Source: an uncultured Collinsella sp. (GTDB taxonomy: Bacteria > Actinomycetota > Coriobacteriia > Coriobacteriales > Coriobacteriaceae). Taken from it: DNA of 63,356 nucleotides. A program made the translations under genes and the position numbers. How positions within the stretch are numbered: position 1 is the stretch's first letter; each line of letters starts with the position of its first letter. Below the pieces are notes generated by a model. It saw only the letters and a list, made by a program, of their open reading frames with translations, made no database searches and had not been told where the DNA came from. Below, piece after piece: positions 15,403 to 23,208 of this stretch. Location: NCBI GenBank assembly GCA_900541025.1, contig UQIL01000012.1, positions 1 to 63,356 on the forward strand. Direction: 5' to 3'.

Positions 15403-17322
15403 CTACTCCAGTTCAAACGCTCCGGTATAGAGCTGGTAGTAATATCCGCGCTTGGCGATCAGCTCGTCGTGGTTGCCGCGCTCGATGATGCGGCCGTGGT
15501 CCAGGCAGATGATTGCGTCGGAGTTGCGCACGGTGGAGAGACGGTGCGCGATGACAAACGTCGTGCGGCCCTCCATGAGCTTGTCCATGCCCGCTTGCAC
15601 GATAGCCTCGGTGCGGGTGTCGATGCTCGACGTGGCCTCGTCCAGAATCATCGCCGGCGGATCGGCGACGGCGGCGCGGGCGATCGAAATCAGCTGGCGC
15701 TGGCCCTGCGACAGCTGGGCGCCGTTGCCGGTGAGCATGGTGTCGTAGCCGTCGGGCAGGCGGGTGATAAAGTCGTCCGCGCCGGCGAGCTTGGCCGCCG
15801 CGATGCACTCCTCGTCGGTAGCGTCCAGGTTGCCGTAGCGGATGTTATCCATCACAGTGCCGGTGAACAGGTTCACGTCCTGTAGCACGACGCCCAGCGA
15901 GCGGCGCAGGTCGGCCTTGCGGATCTTGTTGACGTTGATGCCGTCGTAGCGGATCTTGCCGTCGGCGATGTCGTAGAAGCGGTTGATGAGGTTGGTGATG
16001 GTCGTCTTGCCGGCACCGGTGGCGCCGACAAACGCGACCTTCTGGCCCGGCTTGGCAAACACGGACACGCCGTGCAACACCTCGTGGTCGGGCGTGTAGC
16101 CAAAGTCGACGTTGTCCATGACCAGATCGCCACGCAGCGGCACGTACTCAATTTCGCCGGTCGCGCGGTGCGGATGCTTCCACGCCCACATGCCGGTGTG
16201 GTGGTCGGCCTCCTCGAGCTGCCAAGTGTCGGGGTTGACCTGCGCGTTGACAAGCGTCACGTAGCCCTCGTCGGCCTCGGGCTCCTCGTCGAGCAGCTCA
16301 AAGATGCGCTCGGCGCCGGCAAGGCCCATGACCACGGCGTTGATCTGCTGCGAGATCTGGCCGATCTGGCCGCAGAACTGCTTGGTCATGTTGAGGAACG
16401 GTACCACGACGGCGATGGAAAGCGCCGTGCCCGAGATGCTCAGGTTAGGCACGCCCAGCGCCAGGAAGATGCCGCCGGCCAGCGCGACCAGCACGTAGAG
16501 CAGGTTGCCCAGGTTCATAAGGACGGGCATGAGGATGTTGGCGTACATGTTGGCCTTCTGCGAGACCTCGAAGAGCTTCTCGTTGCGCTCATCGAAATCG
16601 GTCTCGGCGGCGGACTCGTGGCAAAACGCCTTGACGACCTTCTGACCGTTCATGACCTCCTCGATATGACCTTCGACCACGCCGAGCTCGGTCTGCTGCG
16701 CAATAAAGAAGCGCGCGGAGTTGGAGCCGAGCAGCTTGGTCATAAAGGTCATAAAGGCGACGCCGGCAATGATGACCAGGCACATCCAAACGCTGTAGTA
16801 CAGCATGATGAAGAACACCGTGACGATAACGATGATCGTCATGAGCAGGTTGGGCAGCGATTGGCTGATCATTTGGCGCAGCGTGTCGATGTCGTTGGTG
16901 TAGTGGCTCATGATGTCGCCGCGCTGATGCGTGTCGAAGTAGCGGATCGGCAGGTCCTGCATGCGGTTGAACATCTTCTCGCGCAGCTTCTCGAGCGAGC
17001 CCTGCGTGATGACGGCCATGGCGCGGTTCCAGAAGAGCGAAGACGCGACGCCCACGGCGTAGATGCAGCCGAGGGTAGTCACAAGCTTCAGAATTTTGGG
17101 CTGCGCGGCCGTCCAGTCGCCCGACTGCCATGATTCGCTGATGACCTGCAGCGCGCTCTGGAGAAACGTCGCGCCGATGGAGTTGATGACGGCGCAGAGC
17201 ACCACGCCGGCGACGACGAGGGGCAAAAGCACCGGGTAGAAGCCAAAGAGCATTCTGATGAGGCGCGTCATGGCGCCGCCCTTGCGGTTGCGTACGCGCT
17301 CGGCGGTAGTGGCCTTACTCAT
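15403..17322 (-). CDS. ABC exporter subunit B (fused permease-ATPase, canonical ATP site)
   Basis: A 639-residue type IV ABC half-transporter: six membrane helices (about residues 20-330) then a nucleotide-binding domain. Walker A is GATGAGKTT (about 430), the signature LSQGQRQLISIARA (about 540), Walker B MILDEATSSID with the catalytic Glu, and the switch His in FVIAHRLSTV. An unusual insertion of some 40 residues sits between the membrane domain and the ATPase core (VNAQVNPDTWQLEEADHHTGMWAW). Its ATG overlaps the stop of the upstream ABC gene by 8 bases, so the two are translationally coupled and surely form a heterodimer. In families of this type the pair exports drugs, lipids or peptides. 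Confidence 0.88.
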   Translation of the reverse strand: MSKATTAERVRNRKGGAMTRLIRMLFGFYPVLLPLVVAGVVLCAVINSIGATFLQSALQVISESWQSGDWTAAQPKILKLVTTLGCIYAVGVASSLFWNRAMAVITQGSLEKLREKMFNRMQDLPIRYFDTHQRGDIMSHYTNDIDTLRQMISQSLPNLLMTIIVIVTVFFIMLYYSVWMCLVIIAGVAFMTFMTKLLGSNSARFFIAQQTELGVVEGHIEEVMNGQKVVKAFCHESAAETDFDERNEKLFEVSQKANMYANILMPVLMNLGNLLYVLVALAGGIFLALGVPNLSISGTALSIAVVVPFLNMTKQFCGQIGQISQQINAVVMGLAGAERIFELLDEEPEADEGYVTLVNAQVNPDTWQLEEADHHTGMWAWKHPHRATGEIEYVPLRGDLVMDNVDFGYTPDHEVLHGVSVFAKPGQKVAFVGATGAGKTTITNLINRFYDIADGKIRYDGINVNKIRKADLRRSLGVVLQDVNLFTGTVMDNIRYGNLDATDEECIAAAKLAGADDFITRLPDGYDTMLTGNGAQLSQGQRQLISIARAAVADPPAMILDEATSSIDTRTEAIVQAGMDKLMEGRTTFVIAHRLSTVRNSDAIICLDHGRIIERGNHDELIAKRGYYYQLYTGAFELE

Positions 17323-19138
17323 GTGCCTCGCCTCCTTCCTGGGTCTGGGCTTGCGATGCAGATGCCTCGGTGCCGGCTGCAGCGGTCTCGCCCGCGTCCT
17401 CGCCCTCGGCGCTCATCTTGTTCTGCGAGGTAAAGGTCTCGCGGTAGATCTCGCTCGTCTTGAGCAGCTCGTCGTGGTTGCCGATGTCCTTGATGCGGCC
17501 GCCCTCCATGACGATGATGCGATCGGCATCCTGCACGGAGCTAATACGCTGGGCAATGATGAGCTTGGTCGTGTTGGGCAGATAACTCGCCAGGCCCTCG
17601 CGGATCTTGGCGTCGGTCTTGGTGTCGACGGCGCTCGTGGAGTCATCCAGGATCAAGATCTTGGGGCGACGCAGCAGGGCACGCGCAATGCACAGGCGCT
17701 GCTTCTGGCCGCCGGAAACGTTGGAGCCGCCCTGCTCAATCCAGGTGTCGTAGCCCTTGGGGAAGCCGTCGACAAACTCGTCGGCGCAGGCCAGATGTGC
17801 TGCCTCGCGGACTTCCTCGTCGGTGGCGTTCGGGTCGCCCCAGCGCAGGTTTTCGGCGATGGTGCCGCTAAACAGCACGTTTTTCTGCAGCACCATGGCT
17901 ACCTGGTGGCGCAGCGCGTCCAAGTCGTAGTCGCGCACATCCACGCCGCCGACGCGCACGGTGCCTTCGGTGACATCGTACAGGCGGGCGATCAGATTCA
18001 CGAGCGTCGACTTGGCCGAGCCGGTGCCGCCGATAATACCGATGGTCTCGCCGCTCTTAATATGCAGGTCGATATCGTCGAGCGCCTGGCGCTTCGCGTG
18101 CTCGGAGTACTTAAAGCTCACGTGGTCAAAGTCGATGGAGCCGTCGGCAACCTCGAGCACGGGCTCGGTCGGGTTGGCGATTGTGGGCTCGGCGGCAAGC
18201 ACCTCGGTAATGCGGTGTGCCGACTCGTCGGCCATGGTCACCATGACAAAGATCATCGACAGCTGCATCAGACTCATCAGAATCTGGAAGCCATAGGTAA
18301 AGATGGAGGAGAGCTGGCCCACGTCGAACAAGGTGCCCTGGCTCGTGATGATGAGCTCGGAGCCCAGGTAGATGATGACGACGAACGCGCCGTTGACGCA
18401 GATGTTCATCATGGGGTTATTGAAGGCGAGCAGCTTTTCGGCGCGGGTGAAGTCCATCTGGACGTCGCGCGCGGCGGTGGCGAACTTCTCTTTCTCGTAG
18501 TCCTGGCGCACGTAACTCTTGACCACGCGCATGCCGGTGACGTTTTCCTCGACGGACTCGTTGAGCGCGTCGTACTTGCGGAACACGCGGGCAAAGATCG
18601 GGCGCACCTTATAGATGATAAAGAACAGGCCAAAGCCCAGCAGCGGAATGATGACCAGGTAGACCATGGCGACGCTGCCGCCCATGGCGTAGGCCATGGC
18701 AAAGGCAAAGACCAGCACCAGCGGCGCGCGCACGGCGATGCGGATGAGCATCATAAAGGCCTGCTGCACGTTGTTGATGTCGGTGGTGAGGCGGGTGACG
18801 AGCGAGGAGCTCGAGAACTCATCGATGTTGGCAAAGCTGAACGTCTGGATCTTGTAGAACAGGTCGTGACGCAGGTTCTTGGCGAAGCCGCAGCTCGCAT
18901 GACTGCAGGTGACGCCGGCAGCGGCACCAAAAGCGAGCGACGTCAGTGCGATGAGCACCAAAAAGCCTGCGGTGGGAAGCATCTGGGCGACGGTGGCACC
19001 GTCTTTGATGGCGTCGATCATGTCGGCGGTGATAAACGGGATCATCATTTCGCAGAGCACCTCGCCAAGCACCAGCAGCGGCGTGGCGATCGTGACCGTC
19101 TTGTAATCGCGGATGCTTCCCATGAGGGTTTTAATCAT
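17315..19138 (-). CDS. ABC exporter subunit A (fused permease-ATPase, degenerate ATP site)
   Basis: A 607-residue half-transporter with six membrane helices and an ATPase domain. Walker A is GGTGSAKST (about residue 367). Walker B reads ILILDDSTSAVD, so the catalytic Glu is Asp (about 494), and the switch histidine is Gln (LIIAQRISSV, about 531). This is the pattern of the degenerate partner in heterodimeric exporters such as TM287/288 and BmrCD, in which only one of the two ATP sites hydrolyses. The C-terminus has a 40-residue Ala/Glu/Thr-rich tail (EDAGETAAAGTEASASQ). Its ATG overlaps the marR stop by 8 bases and its stop overlaps the next gene, giving a tightly coupled MarR-ABC-ABC operon. 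Confidence 0.88.
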   Translation of the reverse strand: MIKTLMGSIRDYKTVTIATPLLVLGEVLCEMMIPFITADMIDAIKDGATVAQMLPTAGFLVLIALTSLAFGAAAGVTCSHASCGFAKNLRHDLFYKIQTFSFANIDEFSSSSLVTRLTTDINNVQQAFMMLIRIAVRAPLVLVFAFAMAYAMGGSVAMVYLVIIPLLGFGLFFIIYKVRPIFARVFRKYDALNESVEENVTGMRVVKSYVRQDYEKEKFATAARDVQMDFTRAEKLLAFNNPMMNICVNGAFVVIIYLGSELIITSQGTLFDVGQLSSIFTYGFQILMSLMQLSMIFVMVTMADESAHRITEVLAAEPTIANPTEPVLEVADGSIDFDHVSFKYSEHAKRQALDDIDLHIKSGETIGIIGGTGSAKSTLVNLIARLYDVTEGTVRVGGVDVRDYDLDALRHQVAMVLQKNVLFSGTIAENLRWGDPNATDEEVREAAHLACADEFVDGFPKGYDTWIEQGGSNVSGGQKQRLCIARALLRRPKILILDDSTSAVDTKTDAKIREGLASYLPNTTKLIIAQRISSVQDADRIIVMEGGRIKDIGNHDELLKTSEIYRETFTSQNKMSAEGEDAGETAAAGTEASASQAQTQEGGEAHE

Positions 19139-19634
19139 CCAGTTCCTCCCAGGTTACGCGGATTTTTTCGAGCATCTCGGCGAGCTGTTCGCGCTCGTCG
19201 TGCGTAAGGGCGCTAAAGGCCTGTTCCCTAAAGCGAATGCGGGCTGCCTGCTCAACACGGGCCTTTTCCCATCCCGCTTCGGTCAGGCGGATGGTGAGCT
19301 GCCGACGGTCTTTGGGATTGCGACTGCGCTCGATAAGACCGCCCAGTTCGAGCTTGGACAGAATCTCGGAAAGGGACCCTGGCTTGAGGTCGAAGTGCAT
19401 GCCGAGCTCCTGTTGGGACAGCTCGCCGGTCGGCTGCTTGGCGAGTAGGCAGACAATAGGCGCCTTGCCAGATATGCCGCCGCCGTGAAAATGCATGTAA
19501 TGGCCGCAAAACCCCAGGCCGCTCAGGATGCGCTTGGCGAGTTTGTCTTCGGCGCTGACCGCTTCGGATATGTCTACCGGTTGCGACGGGTCGCCGCCGG
19601 GCTCATGCGGAAGGACGAGTGGTTCAACACACAT
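19131..19634 (-). CDS. MarR-family transcriptional regulator
   Basis: A 167-residue winged-helix repressor. The core includes APIVCLLAKQPTGELSQQELGMHFDLKPGSLSEILSKLE followed by the wing GLIERSRNPKDRRQLTIRLTEAG, the standard MarR D-x-R-x-x-x-I-x-L motif. An extra 35 residues precede the domain. It leads the operon with the two ABC genes and overlaps the first by 8 bases. A large dyad (TTAGTTAGG...CCTAACTAA) just upstream is its likely operator, so it should repress the exporter until a ligand, perhaps an antimicrobial or a bile compound, releases it. The ligand is unknown. ATG 19634 has AAAGGAG 12 bases upstream, a little far. Confidence 0.86.
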   Translation of the reverse strand: MCVEPLVLPHEPGGDPSQPVDISEAVSAEDKLAKRILSGLGFCGHYMHFHGGGISGKAPIVCLLAKQPTGELSQQELGMHFDLKPGSLSEILSKLELGGLIERSRNPKDRRQLTIRLTEAGWEKARVEQAARIRFREQAFSALTHDEREQLAEMLEKIRVTWEELDD

Positions 19635-19655
19635 ATCTAAGCTTCGCTCCTTTCT

Positions 19656-19691
19656 TTAGTTAGGTAGAGTAATTGTTTTGTGCCTAACTAA
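19656..19691 (-). promoter_or_regulatory. Probable MarR operator (large dyad) in the exporter promoter
   Basis: Perfect 9-bp arms TTAGTTAGG (19656-19664) and CCTAACTAA (19683-19691) are separated by 18 AT-rich bases and lie directly upstream of the marR ribosome binding site. The size and position suit autoregulation by the MarR protein; a promoter would fall between the arms. Confidence 0.65.
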
Positions 19692-19732
19692 TTTAGGAGC
19701 GTGGGAAACCAATGTCAAGGTACCAAACTTAT

Positions 19733-19780
19733 TAAGTTACGGCGTTTTGCCAAACGCCGTAACCGCTCGACGCTGCAAAC
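19733..19780. repeat. TAAGTTACGG palindromic element, partial copy
   Basis: TAA followed by the hairpin GTTACGGCGTTT-TGCC-AAACGCCGTAAC (19736-19763) and CGCTCGACGCTGCAAACGC. The same head occurs at 42208 and 58622. Here the distal part (inner hairpin and GCTCAACCTGCGG tail) is missing. It lies between marR and the pyridoxamine kinase gene. Confidence 0.8.
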
Positions 19781-19847
19781 GCTCCCTGCGCTACACTTAG
19801 TCGCACTGTGGCGCTGCTGCGCCGTGCCCGAACCAAGGGAGACCCTC

Positions 19848-20672
19848 ATGAAGAACACTCAGCTGCTGCTGATCAACGATATGTGCGGCTACGGCAAGGT
19901 CGCGCTTTCCGCCATGCTGCCGGTGCTGTCGCACATGGGCTACCGCATCCACAACCTGCCGACGGCACTTGTGTCCGATACGCTCAACTATCCCAAGTTC
20001 TACATCCACGACACCACCGAGTACGTGCGCCAGAGCCTCGCCATCTGGGAGGAGCTCGGCTTTGAGTTCGACGCCATCTCTACCGGCTTTATCGTGACCG
20101 AGGAAGAGACGCGCATCATTTCGGACTTCTGCCACCGTCGCGCGCAAAAGGGTACCAAGGTGTTCGTCGACCCCATCATGGGCGACAACGGCAAGCTCTA
20201 CGCCGGCGTGCCCGAGTCCACGATCGGTCTCATGCGCAGCCTGCTCGAGTGCGCAGACTACGCGGTGCCCAACTATACCGAGGCGTGCCTGCTTGCCGAT
20301 AGGCCCATTGCCGAGCAAATCACGCCTGATGAGGGCCGCGCTCTTGTGGATGCCGTGCGTGTCCTGGGCGCCAAGTCGGTGGTCATTACGAGCGCTGTGG
20401 TCGACGGTGCGAATGTCGTCATCGGTTACGACCATGTGGCGGGGGAGTACTTTACGATTCCCTTCGACCTGATACCGGTCTACTTCCCGGGCACGGGCGA
20501 CACGTTCTCGGCGGTGCTTGTCGGCCGCGTTATGGCCGGTTGGAGCCTACAGCGCGCGACGAGCGATGCCATGCGTGTGGTAGCGGAGCTCATCGAGCGC
20601 AATGCCGACCAGGAGGATAAGTCCGCCGGCCTTCCCATCGAGGCCTGCCTGGATGTGATTGACCATGAGTAA
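19848..20672 (+). CDS. Pyridoxamine kinase (PfkB/ribokinase superfamily)
   Basis: A 274-residue cytoplasmic kinase that phosphorylates pyridoxamine/pyridoxal in vitamin B6 salvage. It opens QLLLINDMCGYGKVALSAMLPVL, the small-residue loop of PdxK/PdxY-like kinases. VFVDPIMGDNGKLY near residue 105 and the anion hole FPGTGDTFSAVLVGR near 215, with the catalytic Asp, are characteristic. The frame opens upstream inside a repeat element, but ATG 19848 has AAGGGAG 8 bases before it and starts the conserved region. Its stop overlaps the next gene (ATGAGTAA), so the two are translationally coupled. Confidence 0.87.
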   Translation: MKNTQLLLINDMCGYGKVALSAMLPVLSHMGYRIHNLPTALVSDTLNYPKFYIHDTTEYVRQSLAIWEELGFEFDAISTGFIVTEEETRIISDFCHRRAQKGTKVFVDPIMGDNGKLYAGVPESTIGLMRSLLECADYAVPNYTEACLLADRPIAEQITPDEGRALVDAVRVLGAKSVVITSAVVDGANVVIGYDHVAGEYFTIPFDLIPVYFPGTGDTFSAVLVGRVMAGWSLQRATSDAMRVVAELIERNADQEDKSAGLPIEACLDVIDHE

Positions 20673-20994
20673 CGCCGACGAGAGCGGCGTCAAGCCTGCG
20701 GGCGAGAACAAGCCGCTCGGCGCACCGCGTGGCAAGCGCCCACGTATTCGCATTAGCTGCGTGGACCAGCTGGGCACATGCCGCTGCCATCACGGGCACA
20801 AGCCGGGTGACGTCTTCGACTTCGACCGCGACCGCGGCAAGATGTGTTCCATGGCATGTCACGTGGGCTTTCCCTATATCGACATCCTGCGCTACGGCGG
20901 AACCGTGCCCGGTAACGAGCCCGGCACGGCAAAGTTCTGCTGTCCCGAGGTCGATACGCTGAACGTCTGGCTCGCCGAGATCGTCGACGAGTAA
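20665..20994 (+). CDS. TIGR04076-family small cysteine-rich protein
   Basis: A 109-residue protein with the TIGR04076 pattern, a family of unknown function: RISCVDQLGTCRCHHGHKPGDVFD, then CSMACHVGFPYIDILRYGG and a final FCCPEVDTLNVWLAEI. There are eight cysteines, partly in C-x-C, C-x3-C and CC arrangements, so metal binding is possible. The first 30 residues are low-complexity and charged. The ATG overlaps the stop of the pyridoxamine kinase gene by 8 bases, hinting at a shared function; members of this family often sit beside small-molecule metabolism genes. The function is unknown. Confidence 0.75.
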   Translation: MSNADESGVKPAGENKPLGAPRGKRPRIRISCVDQLGTCRCHHGHKPGDVFDFDRDRGKMCSMACHVGFPYIDILRYGGTVPGNEPGTAKFCCPEVDTLNVWLAEIVDE

Positions 20995-20996
20995 TC

Positions 20997-21118
20997 GAGC
21001 GTGGATTTTCGCCCGCCAAGATAATGAGCGTGGATTTTCTCCCGTTTAGAGCGCCGTTTCGCGCTCAAAGCGGGAGATTATCCACGCTCAATTTGTAAGC
21101 GGGAGAAAATCCACGCTC
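20997..21118. repeat. GAGCGTGG palindromic repeat (four 19-bp units)
   Basis: Two direct units of GAGCGTGGATTTTCKCCCG (20997-21015, 21026-21044) face two inverted units (21071-21089, 21100-21118). Each pair is spaced by exactly 29 bases, and the centre is a smaller palindrome around AGCGCCGTTTCGCGCT. The whole can fold into a double-layer hairpin between two convergent genes. A related element is at 27573-27636. Confidence 0.75.
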
Positions 21119-21163
21119 GTTTTATGCCGATGGTATGGCTCGTGAGCCCGCGCGTCCGTGTGG

Positions 21164-21610
21164 TTACAGCTGCTCGAGCATAGCGGTGCAGCCGGCGAGC
21201 ACGTCGCGGTAGGTGGCATCGAAGTTGCCGGTGTACCACGGGTCGGCGACGTCGCCGGGGCGATCGGTCCAATCGAGCAAGCGCGTAATCTTGCCGTCGG
21301 CATCGTCGCCGAAGATGCGACGCAGGCCGCGCGCGTTCTCGGCATCCATATAGACGATGTGGTCCCAGTCACCATACTCCGCGCGACGAACCTGGCGCGC
21401 GCGGTGCGCAACGACGGGAATCCCGACCTCGCGCAGCTTGGCGACGGTGCCATGATGCGGAGGGTTGCCAATCTCCTCGGTCGAGGTCGCGGCAGAATCA
21501 ATGACGAACTCCGCCTCGCGCCCAGCACGGCGCACCAGCTCGGCAAACACCGACTCAGCCATCGTCGAGCGACAGATATTGCCGTGGCAAATAAACAGTA
21601 CGTGCTGCAT
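21164..21610 (-). CDS. Low-molecular-weight protein-tyrosine phosphatase
   Basis: A 148-residue cytoplasmic phosphatase. The P-loop C(x)5R is at the start, FICHGNICRSTMAE (Cys 8, Arg 14), and the general-acid loop DPWYTGNF is near residue 122. Length and both motifs are those of active LMW-PTPs, which remove phosphate from tyrosine-phosphorylated proteins, often kinases for exopolysaccharide assembly. The N of HGNICRS is the common bacterial form. The ATG follows AGAAAGGAACC. It stands alone; no tyrosine kinase gene is nearby. Confidence 0.9.
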   Translation of the reverse strand: MQHVLFICHGNICRSTMAESVFAELVRRAGREAEFVIDSAATSTEEIGNPPHHGTVAKLREVGIPVVAHRARQVRRAEYGDWDHIVYMDAENARGLRRIFGDDADGKITRLLDWTDRPGDVADPWYTGNFDATYRDVLAGCTAMLEQL

Positions 21611-21643
21611 ATGATGGTTCCTTTCTGGGCGGTCGCGCGGGGG

Positions 21644-23014
21644 TTACAGACTGCCCTTGAGGCAGTTTGCTCCGATAAAGCCCGCTGCGTACAAGGGGAG
21701 ATGGCGCAGCTCGCGTCCGTCATCGGTTTCGCTGCGGGCAAAATTGTTCTCGGACAATATGTAGGCATACGGCGACCGGGCTTTTTCCATAAACGACCCG
21801 AGCGTTCTCGCGCGCACGTTGCGTGCGGATTTTACCTCGACGGGAACGATCTCCATACGGTCGGTCTGAAGTAGAAAATCGAGCTCGCCGTTCGTCTTCC
21901 AAGACGACGGTGGCATCCAGTAATACGTCTGCAAACCATTGCCCGAAAATGCCTGCATGACCGAGTTCTCCGCCAAGGCACCTCGAAAGTCGGAAGACAG
22001 CGCAATGGCGGAATCCTCTTTGAGGTCGAGCCAGAGTCGCGGGTTGATACCGAGTTTGTAGAACATGAGGCCCGTATCGAGAAGATAGACCTTAAAGAAG
22101 CTCCCGTCTTCGTCGTCGAAGGGGACGAGGGGAGGTTCGACGCCTTCGGTCAGGTTGTTGACCGATATGATTCCGGCGCCCTCGAGCCAGTCGAGTGGCT
22201 CGATGAGCTTGGCGCGCCGGCCTCCGCGTTCGACCTCGGAGTACTTGAATTTTTTTGTGGACGATCTCAGCAGTTGGGACGGAATGGAGCGCCAGACCTT
22301 GCGCGCTGCCACGCCGCTGATCCCGTTTTCGGGGTCGGTCATATCGGCGGTGTAGGTCTCGTCGATTTCGCGCTGCTCGACGCGCGCATCTTCGATGGAT
22401 AGCGTCTTGCAATATGCGTTGACGGCGGCGGGCATGCCGCCCACGATCTGGTATCGATGAAACAGGTTGAGCGCTGCTTGGTGTGCGACGTAGGTCTCGA
22501 GCGTGCCGGCGTGGGTACGAATGGCATCCGCCATTTGCTCCTCACCGAGCGCCCAGAGAAACTCTTCGAACGACATGGGATGCATGGTCTCTTGGCGGAC
22601 GCCGCTGGGAAAAGGCAACTTGCGCTTGCGCGTAGCGACGCCGAGCTGGCTGCCGGTCGCGCATATGCGCCAGCCCGAACCCGAGAAAAAGCGAAGCGAA
22701 TTGAGCGCCCGTTCGCAGAGCTGCACCTCGTCAAACAGGATGAATGCGGTTTCCTTGCGAATGGGGGTGCGTTTATAGTCTGAGATTCGTGCCACGATGG
22801 TGTCTACGTCGTCGGTGGGGCAGTCGAACAGTGGGGCAATCAGCTCAAGATCGGTCTGAAAGTCGAGTTTGACAAATGCATCGCCGGCGATTCGTCTGCC
22901 GATTTCCTCGGCAGCGTACGTTTTGCCCACGCGTCGCGCACCACGGATGAGGAGGGGGCGCGACGCGTCCTCTGTCGCCCATGATTCGATGACGGATTCG
23001 ATTGATCTGCGCAT
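21644..23014 (-). CDS. AAA-family ATPase with DUF4143 (PD-(D/E)XK-like) domain, copy 1
   Basis: A 456-residue protein of the AAA_14/DUF4143 type. Walker A is LLIRGARRVGKTY (about residues 21-33), Walker B FILFDEVQLCE (about 91), and a sensor stretch CATGSQLGV (about 117). After a helical middle part, the C-terminal DUF4143 region has GELDFLLQTDRMEIVPVEVKSA, an E-x-D...E-x-K arrangement as in PD-(D/E)XK nuclease folds. The role of the family is unsettled; it is common in variable regions of gut bacteria. The ATG has GGAAAGGCGGCTCC before it, and immediately upstream lies an array of three 33-bp repeats. A second, distant member is at 39586. Nuclease activity is an inference. Confidence 0.82.
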   Translation of the reverse strand: MRRSIESVIESWATEDASRPLLIRGARRVGKTYAAEEIGRRIAGDAFVKLDFQTDLELIAPLFDCPTDDVDTIVARISDYKRTPIRKETAFILFDEVQLCERALNSLRFFSGSGWRICATGSQLGVATRKRKLPFPSGVRQETMHPMSFEEFLWALGEEQMADAIRTHAGTLETYVAHQAALNLFHRYQIVGGMPAAVNAYCKTLSIEDARVEQREIDETYTADMTDPENGISGVAARKVWRSIPSQLLRSSTKKFKYSEVERGGRRAKLIEPLDWLEGAGIISVNNLTEGVEPPLVPFDDEDGSFFKVYLLDTGLMFYKLGINPRLWLDLKEDSAIALSSDFRGALAENSVMQAFSGNGLQTYYWMPPSSWKTNGELDFLLQTDRMEIVPVEVKSARNVRARTLGSFMEKARSPYAYILSENNFARSETDDGRELRHLPLYAAGFIGANCLKGSL

Positions 23015-23018
23015 GGAG

Positions 23019-23117
23019 CCGCCTTTCCAATTCCGTGTATTTCAAATACATAGTTTAGTACGATTTCGTATACTTCAAATACACGAAATTGTGGAAAAGC
23101 GTGTATCTGAAGTACAC
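23019..23117 (-). repeat. Three-unit 33-bp phased palindrome array upstream of the DUF4143 gene
   Basis: Three 17-base dyads of the form GTGTATTTGAAATACAC lie at 23035-23051, 23068-23084 and 23101-23117, exactly 33 bases apart. Two share the flank GAAATTG. Read in the gene direction, the last 33-base unit carries the ribosome binding site of the ATPase gene, whose ATG follows 4 bases later. The spacing equals about three helical turns, so proteins bound at each would face the same way. Confidence 0.75.
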
Positions 23118-23208
23118 GAAATTGCACTGCTGGAGCTTGCGGGCGGATAAACACCACTTGTATGGGACGGTTTCACCGGTCGCTCGCCACCTTGGGCTAT
23201 GTTTGCCC

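Noticed and set aside
17258..19207. 649-codon + strand frame opposite the ABC exporter genes
   Set aside because: Shadow of the two overlapping ABC genes; Gly/Val/Asp/His-rich with no motif.
23015..23157. Peptide with 11-residue repeats encoded by the 33-bp array
   Set aside because: Both strands are open by chance because 33 is a multiple of three. The sister array has a 32-bp period and cannot encode repeats, so the DNA-level reading is preferred.
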